From assembly GCA_029942185.1 (NCBI GenBank), contig JAOZTK010000006.1:1-35087 (forward strand): a stretch of DNA of 35,087 bases, written 5' to 3'. Origin of the DNA: Flavobacteriaceae bacterium (GTDB lineage: Bacteria > Bacteroidota > Bacteroidia > Flavobacteriales > Flavobacteriaceae). The notes beneath the pieces are model-generated. The model worked only from the letters and a program-made list of their open reading frames with translations. It made no database searches and was not told the DNA's origin. A program made the translations under genes and the position numbers. Shown here one piece after another: positions 16,354 through 22,769 of this stretch (position 1 is its first letter; each line of letters begins with the position of its first letter).

Positions 16354-16825
16354 AGATGTTAGACTTTAAGATTATAGACTCTAGACCGATTTGTTTAACA
16401 GTTTAAAATTTATTGTCTAGTATTTAAATATATAAAAGATGGTAAAGCATAATTTTAGAAAACTGAAAATTTGGAAAAAAAGTTTAGAGTTAGTTTTTGA
16501 AACATATAGAATCACTAAAACTTTTTCAACTGATGAAAGGTATGGTTTAACGAGTCAACTAATTAGGTGTTCAGTTTCTATTCCATCGAATATAGCAGAA
16601 GGAACCAGTAAAAATTCTGATAAACATTTTAAAACTTTTCTTGAAACGAGTTTAGGATCAGCTTTTGAATGGGAAACTCAGAATATAATTGCCAGAGGGC
16701 TAGGTTATATTACAAATGAAAAATTTAACGAATTATAAAAAACCATAGACGAAATACAGAAAATGATAGTTGGATTTATGGATAAATTATCAATATAAGA
16801 AGTATTTGTCTATTGTCTAACATCT
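16354..16825. repeat. Inverted repeat bracketing first four-helix-bundle gene
   Basis: Left arm AGATGTTAGAC (16354-16364) and right arm GTCTAACATCT (16815-16825) are perfectly complementary over 11 bp. A second block, ATAGAC (16374-16379) with GTCTAT (16808-16813), extends the pairing inward. The left arm begins four bases after the fadN stop and the right arm ends 20 bases before the fadA start, so the pair encloses nearly the whole intercistronic insert. In RNA it would present the four-helix-bundle gene on one long stem-loop. Confidence 0.65.
16439..16798 (+). pseudogene. Four-helix-bundle (23S rRNA IVS-type) protein gene, interrupted by in-frame stop
   Basis: The frame opens at ATG 16439 and gives 99 residues of the four-helix-bundle family (23S rRNA intervening-sequence protein, related to Avd). 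Family marks: LKIWKKSLEL, RYGLTSQLIRCSVSIPSNIA followed by EG, and LETSLGSAFEWETQ. A TAA at 16736-16738 then stops it, but the same frame continues for 19 codons to 16798 with KTIDEIQKMIVGFMDKL, which is the expected last helix. The intact gene would have had 119 codons, the family's usual length, so one substitution to TAA explains the damage. A short product lacking the last helix is possible but would lose a quarter of the bundle. It lies in the fadN-fadA gap and is bracketed by an inverted repeat. Cellular function of non-rRNA members is unknown. Confidence 0.8.
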
Positions 16826-16845
16826 AACAATCTAATATCTTAATT

Positions 16846-18030
16846 ATGAAAACAGCATATATAGTAAAAGGATACAGAACAGCAGTAGGAAAAGCACCAA
16901 GGGGTGTATTCCGATTTAAAAGACCCGATGAAATGGCGGCTGAAACCATTGAATACTTGTTGAAGAAAATACCGCAATTAGATAAAAAACGTATTGACGA
17001 TGTCATTGTCGGAAATGCCATGCCCGAAGCAGAGCAGGGTCTTAATATCGGAAGATTAGTCTCTCTTATGGGCTTAAAAATTGATGATGTAGCGGGTATG
17101 ACTGTCAACCGTTATTGTGCATCAGGGCTCGAAACTATCAGTATAGCAATAGCAAAGATTCAATCTGGAATGGCCGATTGTATCATTGCCGGTGGAGTCG
17201 AAAGCATGAGTTATATTCCGATGGGTGGCTACCGTGCCGTTCCGGATTATAAAACAACCAAAGAAGGTCATGAAGATTATTATTGGGGAATGGGTTTGAC
17301 TGCAGAAGCAGTAGCACAACAGTTTAAAGTGTCGCGAGAAGATCAAGATGAATTTGCATTTAAATCACATCAAAAAGCCTTAAAAGCTATAGACAATGGT
17401 ACGTTTAAAGATGATATTGCACCTATGAATATTGAAGAAATTTATATGGATGCAAATGGGAAGAAACAAACCAAATCATACGTAGTAGATACAGATGAAG
17501 GGCCACGAAGAGGGACTTCAATTGAAGCTTTGGCTAAATTAAGACCTGTTTTTGCGGCAGGTGGAAGTGTCACAGCCGGTAATTCTTCTCAAATGAGTGA
17601 TGGCGCTTCATTTTTTATGATTATGAGTGAGGAAATGATAAAAGAACTCAATATTGAGCCTATTGCTAGATTAGTATCTTATGCTGCAGTGGGTGTTGAC
17701 CCTCGCATTATGGGAATGGGACCCGTTGCAGCCGTTCCAAAAGCACTAAAACGAGCCGGCATGCAAATAAAAGACATGGAACTTTTAGAACTAAATGAGG
17801 CTTTTGCATCCCAATCAGTAGCCGTAATGAGAGAGTTGGATTTAAATCCGGATATCGTCAATGTAAATGGTGGAGCCATTGCATTAGGACATCCATTGGG
17901 CTGTACAGGTGCTAAACTATCGGTGCAATTATTAAACGAAATGCGCCGACGTAAAAATAAATTTGGTATGGTAACCATGTGTGTGGGTGCCGGGCAAGGA
18001 GCAGCAGGTGTCTTTGAGTTGCTCAAGTAG
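16846..18030 (+). CDS. fadA: Acetyl-CoA C-acyltransferase (3-ketoacyl-CoA thiolase)
   Basis: A 394-residue degradative thiolase that cleaves 3-ketoacyl-CoA with CoA into acetyl-CoA and a shortened acyl-CoA. Seen: N-terminal TAVGKAPRGVFRFKRPDEMA; nucleophilic Cys in NRYCASGLETI (about residue 90); AGGVESMSYIPMGG; ELNEAFASQ; catalytic His in NGGAIALGHPLGCTGAKL; and second catalytic Cys in GMVTMCVGAGQGAA near the C-terminus. All catalytic residues are kept and the length is standard. Third functional enzyme gene of the operon; a four-helix-bundle gene interrupts the way to the acyl-CoA dehydrogenase downstream. Confidence 0.93.
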   Translation: MKTAYIVKGYRTAVGKAPRGVFRFKRPDEMAAETIEYLLKKIPQLDKKRIDDVIVGNAMPEAEQGLNIGRLVSLMGLKIDDVAGMTVNRYCASGLETISIAIAKIQSGMADCIIAGGVESMSYIPMGGYRAVPDYKTTKEGHEDYYWGMGLTAEAVAQQFKVSREDQDEFAFKSHQKALKAIDNGTFKDDIAPMNIEEIYMDANGKKQTKSYVVDTDEGPRRGTSIEALAKLRPVFAAGGSVTAGNSSQMSDGASFFMIMSEEMIKELNIEPIARLVSYAAVGVDPRIMGMGPVAAVPKALKRAGMQIKDMELLELNEAFASQSVAVMRELDLNPDIVNVNGGAIALGHPLGCTGAKLSVQLLNEMRRRKNKFGMVTMCVGAGQGAAGVFELLK

Positions 18031-18044
18031 TGTAAATCAAGAGT

Positions 18045-18447
18045 AAAGAAAAGAGAAAGAAGATAAAAGACGTAAATGGGTAAAGAACTTAGACATAATT
18101 ATACGAATTTAAAAATTTGGAAGTTAGGATTAGAATTTCCAAAACATAAAAGATATAACTTGAGTTCCCAAATGAGTAGGTGTTCAATTTCAATTCCTAG
18201 TAATATTTCAGAAGGATCGGCAAGAACAGATAAATCATTTTCTCATTTTCTTGACATTTCATTAGGTTTATCTTTTGAATTAGGGACACAATTATTAATA
18301 GCAAACCATAAGAAATATATTAACAAAACAGTTTTAACAAATCTTGAAGAAAAATTAGCGGAGTTTCAAAGAATGACTATGAGTTTTCAAAATGGTTTAA
18401 GTTGAATAGAAAATGATTCAATTTTTTTTCTTTTCTCTCTTTTCTTT
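18045..18447. repeat. Purine/pyrimidine inverted repeat bracketing second four-helix-bundle gene
   Basis: The purine-rich left arm (core AAAGAAAAGAGA, 18045-18056, continuing purine-rich to 18063) is exactly complementary over 12 bp to the pyrimidine-rich right arm (TCTCTTTTCTTT, 18436-18447, within the run 18422-18452). It starts 14 bases after the fadA stop and ends 22 bases before the fadE start. Low complexity makes the match less telling than that of the first insert, but position and orientation are the same. Confidence 0.5.
18076..18405 (+). CDS. Four-helix-bundle (23S rRNA IVS-type) protein with apparent internal deletion
   Basis: An open frame of 109 residues of the same family as the insert at 16439-16798. 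Marks: NYTNLKIWKLGLE, RYNLSSQMSRCSISIPSNIS followed by EG, SFSHFLDISLGLSFE, and TQLLIANHKKYI. Aligned with the first copy, residues Glu20 and Phe21 meet where that copy has eleven extra residues (LVFETYRITKT), so about 33 bp appear to be missing from the first helix, at about 18133-18138. Adding them back gives 120 residues, the usual length. The normally acidic residue before TQLLIA is Gly here (FELGTQ). The frame is intact but the bundle is probably not, so the protein may be non-functional. It sits in the fadA-fadE gap inside a purine/pyrimidine inverted repeat. Confidence 0.75.
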   Translation: MGKELRHNYTNLKIWKLGLEFPKHKRYNLSSQMSRCSISIPSNISEGSARTDKSFSHFLDISLGLSFELGTQLLIANHKKYINKTVLTNLEEKLAEFQRMTMSFQNGLS

Positions 18448-18469
18448 TTTCTAACAAAAAATTACAATT

Positions 18470-20275
18470 ATGAGTACAGACAAATCAGCAATTAAAGGAG
18501 GAGAATTCCTAATCAAAGAAGTAAAAAGTGAAGATATTTTTATCACTGAAGAATTTACGGAAGAACAGCAAATGATGCGTGATGCCGTCAAAGAATTTGG
18601 AGAACGCGAAATTATTCCCTATCGCGAAAGATTCGAGAAAAAAGATTATGCATTAACCGAAGAAACCATGCATAAATTAGGTGATATGGGGTTTTTGGGA
18701 ATTTCTATTCCGGATCAATATGGAGGTATGGGTATGGGATTTGTTTCAACGATGTTAGTGACAGATTTTATATCAGGAACTTCCGGATCTATTGCTACAG
18801 CTTATGGAGCGCATACAGGTATTGGAACCATGCCTATTTATTTGTATGGAACTGAAGAACAAAAGCAAAAATATTTGCCGGATTTAACAGCAGGAAATAA
18901 ATTTGGTGCCTATTGTTTAACGGAACCTGAGGCCGGAAGTGATGCCAATTCAGGTAAAACAACAGCAACACTGACTGACGACGGGAAACATTATAATATC
19001 AGTGGTCAAAAAATATGGATTTCTAACGCTGCTTTTGCCAAAATACAAATTGTGTTTGCTCGAATTGAAGATGATAAAAATATTACAGCTTTTATTATCG
19101 AATATGATAAGGATAACCCAAACGGAATTACTTTTGGAGAAGAAGAACACAAGCTAGGAATACGAGCTTCCTCTACACGCCAAGTTTTTTACTCGGACAC
19201 AAAAATACCGGTCGAAAATATGCTTTCAGAAAGAGGTAAAGGATTTAAAATTGCATTAAATTCATTGAATGTCGGACGAATTAAACTAGCAGCGGCTTGT
19301 AATGATTCACAGAGACGTATTATTAATGAATCTGTAAAATATGCCAATGAACGTATTCAATTTAAAACACCTATTGCTCAATTTGGTGCTATTAAAAAGA
19401 AATTAGCCGATATGAGTACAAAGGCTTTTGTTAGTGATGCCGGTGTTTATCGTGCAGCGATGGATATTGAAAATAAAATTAATGAGTTGATTGCCGGCGG
19501 TAAAAGTATGAACAAAGCCAAATTGAAAGCTTATGAAGAGTTTGCAATTGAAGCGGCGATTCTTAAAGTTTATGTGTCAGAAGCAATCCAAGAAGTAAGT
19601 GATGAAGGAATACAGATTTTTGGAGGAATGGGCTTTTCAGAAGACACCCCTATGGAATCTGCCTGGCGTGATGCGAGAATTACAAGAATTTACGAAGGAA
19701 CGAACGAAATAAATCGTTTGTTATCCGTTTCTATGCTGCTTAAAAAAGCGATGAAAGGGGAATTAGATATATTAGGACCTGCTACAGCTGTGGGTAAAAG
19801 CCTGATGGCGATACCTTCCTTTGATGTTCCTGATTACAGTGTATTATTCTCCGAAGAAAAAGAGATGATCGATAAACTAAAAAAAGCTTTTTTAATGGTA
19901 GCCGGAAGTGCTGTCCAAAAATATGCCATGGATTTACAAAATCACCAACAGCTAATATTGTCAGTTGCTGAATTAATGATTGAGATTTATATGGCAGAAT
20001 CAGCGATATTGAAAGCAGAAAAATTAGCAAAAAGGGATTCTGAAGAAAAAGTTTCCGGACAAATAGCGATGGCAAAACTTAATTTGTTTAATGCGGTAGA
20101 AAGCATTACTAGAAATGCAAAAGAAGCGATATTGTATTTTTCGGAAGGTGATGAACAACGCATGATATTAATGGGTTTAAAACGATTTACAAAATATACA
20201 AATCAACCGAATCCTCTTGCATTACGTAAACAAATTGCAAAAGAATTGACTGAGGCGAATGAGTATTGTTTTTAA
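18470..20275 (+). CDS. fadE: Acyl-CoA dehydrogenase, long form (FadE-like)
   Basis: A 601-residue acyl-CoA dehydrogenase, about 200 residues longer than the short-chain type. Core about 25-430: FTEEQQMMRDAVKEFGEREI, MGFLGISIPDQYGGMGMG, flavin-binding AYCLTEPEAGSDANSGKTTA, KIWISNAAFAKI, VKYANERIQFKTPIAQFGAI, IQIFGGMGFSEDTPMESAWR and catalytic Glu in RIYEGTNEINRL. The remaining 170 residues are an alpha-helical C-terminal extension, as in very-long-chain dehydrogenases and Bacillus FadE. It is the last gene of the operon and, with fadN and fadA, completes one turn of beta-oxidation. A terminator follows 33 bases after its stop. Confidence 0.92.
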   Translation: MSTDKSAIKGGEFLIKEVKSEDIFITEEFTEEQQMMRDAVKEFGEREIIPYRERFEKKDYALTEETMHKLGDMGFLGISIPDQYGGMGMGFVSTMLVTDFISGTSGSIATAYGAHTGIGTMPIYLYGTEEQKQKYLPDLTAGNKFGAYCLTEPEAGSDANSGKTTATLTDDGKHYNISGQKIWISNAAFAKIQIVFARIEDDKNITAFIIEYDKDNPNGITFGEEEHKLGIRASSTRQVFYSDTKIPVENMLSERGKGFKIALNSLNVGRIKLAAACNDSQRRIINESVKYANERIQFKTPIAQFGAIKKKLADMSTKAFVSDAGVYRAAMDIENKINELIAGGKSMNKAKLKAYEEFAIEAAILKVYVSEAIQEVSDEGIQIFGGMGFSEDTPMESAWRDARITRIYEGTNEINRLLSVSMLLKKAMKGELDILGPATAVGKSLMAIPSFDVPDYSVLFSEEKEMIDKLKKAFLMVAGSAVQKYAMDLQNHQQLILSVAELMIEIYMAESAILKAEKLAKRDSEEKVSGQIAMAKLNLFNAVESITRNAKEAILYFSEGDEQRMILMGLKRFTKYTNQPNPLALRKQIAKELTEANEYCF

Positions 20276-20308
20276 ATATAGATAAGATAAATAGAAATAA
20301 GAATCAAG

Positions 20309-20346
20309 AAACAAGACTTCTAACAACTAGATTTGTCTTGTTTTTT
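20309..20346 (+). terminator. Terminator of the beta-oxidation operon
   Basis: Stem AAACAAGAC (20309-20317) with GTCTTGTTT (20335-20343), 17-base loop, followed by a T-run to 20346. It lies between fadE and the next gene on the same strand. Confidence 0.7.
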
Positions 20347-20417
20347 GTATTATATTTGTTAGAGTTTAAACAAAAAATAAAGATAAATAGAACTTTAAAT
20401 CTTTATTAAAGTATGTC

Positions 20418-20996
20418 ATGAGAAAAAATTTAGTTTTTGTCTTGTTTTTATTTTCAATTCTATGTAGCGGACAAAATAGAATTGATGGCTATGCGATCAG
20501 CTCTAAATTGGGTGTTTTATATAGTTCAGGGATAAATGATGGTTTAGCAGGTGGCATAGAAGTGAGTTTATTAAAAAAATCTAGGATATATTCTCTAGTT
20601 TTTAGCGGAGGAGGAGAATTTATTACATTTGCGTTACCTCGTGAAGAAATGAATTTTTTAGATGTTTTATATGGAGGGTTTAAAGACTTTAACAATCACC
20701 TTTTCAGAATTCAATATCAAGGAGGAATAGGTGCTGTTTGGGGTGTAAAACGGGGGCAATACTTGTATAGTACTGGTGGAACAGGAGGATGGTTCAATCT
20801 CTTTTCAACAAGCCATCACGAACGATTGTCATATTTTAATATAGGTCTTCCAATAAAGATAGGTTTCAAGATTATTCCGCTACGGCAATTGAGTATTGGT
20901 ATCGATATACTTGCTAATATCAACACAGAAAGCCCCTCTTTTATGCCAATGATAAGTTTAGAATTTGGAAAACTAAAAGCTAAAAAGTTAAAATAG
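20418..20996 (+). CDS. Secreted protein of unknown function, probably outer-membrane beta-barrel
   Basis: A 192-residue protein that I do not recognise. Residues 1-18 are a signal peptide (MRKNLVFVLFLFSILCSG). The rest alternates short beta-like stretches rich in Gly and aromatic residues (YSLVFSGGGEFITFA, FRIQYQGGIGAVWGV, YFNIGLPIKIGFKIIPL, LSIGIDILANI) and ends in a basic tail (KLKAKKLK). This pattern suggests a small outer-membrane barrel or porin-like protein. A TATATTTG sequence at 20351-20358 may be its -7 box. It is 49 bases upstream of the CAT-fold gene and separated from it by a weak terminator-like hairpin. Confidence 0.65.
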   Translation: MRKNLVFVLFLFSILCSGQNRIDGYAISSKLGVLYSSGINDGLAGGIEVSLLKKSRIYSLVFSGGGEFITFALPREEMNFLDVLYGGFKDFNNHLFRIQYQGGIGAVWGVKRGQYLYSTGGTGGWFNLFSTSHHERLSYFNIGLPIKIGFKIIPLRQLSIGIDILANINTESPSFMPMISLEFGKLKAKKLK

Positions 20997-21004
20997 AATA
21001 AAAT

Positions 21005-21023
21005 AACTTTACCAAAGTTTTTT
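21005..21023 (+). terminator. Weak terminator-like hairpin
   Basis: AACTTT (21005-21010) pairs with AAAGTT (21014-21019) over a 3-base loop and a few T's follow. The stem is short and AT-rich, so partial read-through into the next gene is likely. Confidence 0.35.
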
Positions 21024-21045
21024 AAACCTTTATAGATTCGTAATT

Positions 21046-21675
21046 ATGAAGAGATTTAATATAAATAGATGGAATAGAAAAGAACAATACAATTTTTTTA
21101 AAGATTATGAAGATCCGTTTTTTAGTATTAGTCTTAATGTAGACATTACGAATCTATACTCTTTTTGTAAAAAAAATGATTTGTCATTTATGCTTTCTCT
21201 GTACTACTATATGATGGAAGTGGCAAATAGTATACTCGAATTTCGATTGCGAATAGTCAATGGGGAAATTTATGATGTAGAAAATATGCTAATGGGTTCT
21301 ACGGTATTAAATAAAGACAATACTTTTTTCTTTTGTTACTTTCCATCTAATGAGTCGGTGGAAGTATACAATAGAGTAGGAAAAGAATTGATAGATAAGA
21401 TTAAAAAAAACAATTCAGGTTTTGAGGATAAAGAAGAGGATTTGGCAGTTATTCACGGTAGCGTATTGCCTTGGCTCTCATTTACGAGTATCAAACATGC
21501 AAGAAAGGGAGATGAGAAAGACAAAGGAATTCCTAAATTTGTATTCGGAAAGTATTTTGATCAAGCTGATAATAAACTGATGCCATTAACAATTGATGTA
21601 CACCATGCCTTGATGGACGGTTATCATGTAGCCTTATTTTTGGATCGTTTCCAAAAAAGAATCAATAAACTATAA
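21046..21675 (+). CDS. Chloramphenicol-acetyltransferase-fold acyltransferase
   Basis: A 209-residue protein of the trimeric CatA-like acetyltransferase family, which uses acetyl-CoA to O-acetylate a hydroxylated substrate. Seen: N-terminal NRWNRKEQYNFFKDYEDPFF, typical of the family, SLNVDITNLYSFCKKNDLSF, the central LPWLSFTSIKHAR, and the catalytic His motif near the C-terminus, DVHHALMDGYHVALFLD (about 185-201). Length equals classical type A CAT. True resistance enzymes and housekeeping homologues share these motifs, so no resistance phenotype should be assumed. The yaaA start follows 12 bases after its stop, suggesting joint transcription. Confidence 0.82.
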   Translation: MKRFNINRWNRKEQYNFFKDYEDPFFSISLNVDITNLYSFCKKNDLSFMLSLYYYMMEVANSILEFRLRIVNGEIYDVENMLMGSTVLNKDNTFFFCYFPSNESVEVYNRVGKELIDKIKKNNSGFEDKEEDLAVIHGSVLPWLSFTSIKHARKGDEKDKGIPKFVFGKYFDQADNKLMPLTIDVHHALMDGYHVALFLDRFQKRINKL

Positions 21676-21687
21676 ATTTTGAAATAG

Positions 21688-22437
21688 ATGAAAATCTTAT
21701 TATCACCGGCCAAAACGCTTGATTATAAAAGTGTTTTTCCTACAATAAAAACAAGTAAACCCATATTTGAGAAACAAGCGAATGCATTGAACACGGTACT
21801 TCAGTTAAAATCACCAAAACAACTAACTGAATTGATGTATGTTTCTGATAAGTTAGCCGAATTAAATTGGAAGCGGAATCAAGATTGGGAAAAGACAAAG
21901 GAAGTAAGACCGGCAGTTTATGCTTTTCAAGGAGCCGCTTATGTAGGTTTGGATGCTTATTCTATAAAGGAAAAAGACCTGGATTATTTAGAACGTACAC
22001 TTCGTATTTTATCGGGACAATACGGTATTTTAAGACCTTTTGATTTGATAAAACCCTATCGATTGGAAATGGGAAGTAAATTGCAAGTTGATAACTATAA
22101 AAGTCTATACGAATTCTGGGATGCTAAGGTGATCGACACAATAAACGATGAGCTAATAAGTGACGAAGTCGTTGTGAATTTGGCTAGCAATGAATATTTT
22201 AAAGTGATAAAACCAAAGCTTCTCAAAGCTAAAATAATTACACCAATTTTTAAAGATTACAAAAGTGGTCAATACAAAGTAATCAGTTTTTATGCTAAAA
22301 AAGCCCGTGGTAAAATGACTCGCTTTGCGGTTGATAACCAAATAGAAAACGTAGAGAAATTAAAAACATTTGCCGTGGATGGTTATGGATTTGATGAAAA
22401 ATTATCTACAAATACAGAGTGGGTTTTTACAAGATAA
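21688..22437 (+). CDS. yaaA: Peroxide stress protein YaaA (DUF328/UPF0246)
   Basis: A 249-residue YaaA-family protein. In Escherichia coli YaaA is induced by OxyR and lowers intracellular unincorporated iron during peroxide stress; DNA-binding activity has also been reported for the family. Seen: MKILLSPAKTLDYKSVFP, ALNTVLQLKSPKQLTELMYV, AFQGAAYVGLDAYSI, LRILSGQYGILRPFDLIKPY, YRLEMGSKL, and the basic C-terminal half with FYAKKARGKMTRF. Full-length. The remnant of a phoU gene on the opposite strand ends two bases beyond its stop. Confidence 0.92.
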   Translation: MKILLSPAKTLDYKSVFPTIKTSKPIFEKQANALNTVLQLKSPKQLTELMYVSDKLAELNWKRNQDWEKTKEVRPAVYAFQGAAYVGLDAYSIKEKDLDYLERTLRILSGQYGILRPFDLIKPYRLEMGSKLQVDNYKSLYEFWDAKVIDTINDELISDEVVVNLASNEYFKVIKPKLLKAKIITPIFKDYKSGQYKVISFYAKKARGKMTRFAVDNQIENVEKLKTFAVDGYGFDEKLSTNTEWVFTR

Positions 22438-22438
22438 T

Positions 22439-22608
22439 CTATTTTTTTCCTTTGTGTTTGAGCACTTTTACTTCCAAATAGGATATTTCCGGCAATATTG
22501 GTTACGTGCTCACGAACTCGTTCTAATTTTTTAAAGGTAAAAAACAAAAAGTAAAGTCCTAACTATATTACGATCCCTTTTTAAATCACTACTAATTGCC
22601 CGTAAAGA
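22439..22608 (-). pseudogene. phoU: Decayed C-terminal fragment of phoU
   Basis: Read on the minus strand, three successive frames together give the C-terminus of PhoU. Segment 1 (22608 down to about 22527) reads SLRAISSDLKRD ... TLLFVFYL, then TAA in frame. Segment 2, shifted (about 22525 to 22476), reads KKLERVREHVTNIAGNILF, matching the PhoU metal-binding helix KLERVGDHxTNIAE. Segment 3, shifted again (22474 to 22439), reads EVKVLKHKGKK and a TAG stop, the usual PhoU tail. At least two frameshifts plus the missing N-terminal three quarters make it a dead remnant. No intact phoU, pst or other phosphate gene is in the window. It ends two bases from the yaaA stop, on the opposite strand. Confidence 0.72.
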
Positions 22609-22683
22609 ACTTTAAGTTTTATAGTAGTTTTCTAGTTTTAGATTTAACTTAGACCTGTACTTCTCCCTTCTCACTTCAGTTCC

Positions 22684-22725
22684 TGACACTATGTCACCAA
22701 TTTTGTCATGGCATAATCATTGACA
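22684..22725 (+). promoter_or_regulatory. dnaK upstream region with four TGACA/TGTCA half-sites and -24/-12-like element
   Basis: TGACA-CTA-TGTCA (22684-22696) is a palindrome; a further TGTCA (22704-22708) and TGACA (22721-22725) form a second, wider inverted pair. Between and across the latter lies TGGCATAATCATTGAC (22709-22724), resembling the sigma-54 -24/-12 pattern TGGCAC-N5-TTGC but with GA instead of GC at -12. It lies 45-86 bases before the dnaK start. No CIRCE (HrcA) element and no clear TAnnTTTG box are present, so an alternative mode of heat-shock control is likely. Confidence 0.5.
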
Positions 22726-22769
22726 TTAGACAAATTGTAAATATGTAAATAACTTAAAACAACTATAAA

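Noticed and set aside
22153-22341. 62-codon minus-strand open frame inside yaaA
   Set aside because: Antisense shadow; unrelated to the phoU remnant, which lies further downstream in other frames.
22709-22724. True sigma-54 promoter before dnaK
   Set aside because: The -24 half fits but the -12 half lacks the essential GC, so it is reported only as a resemblance.
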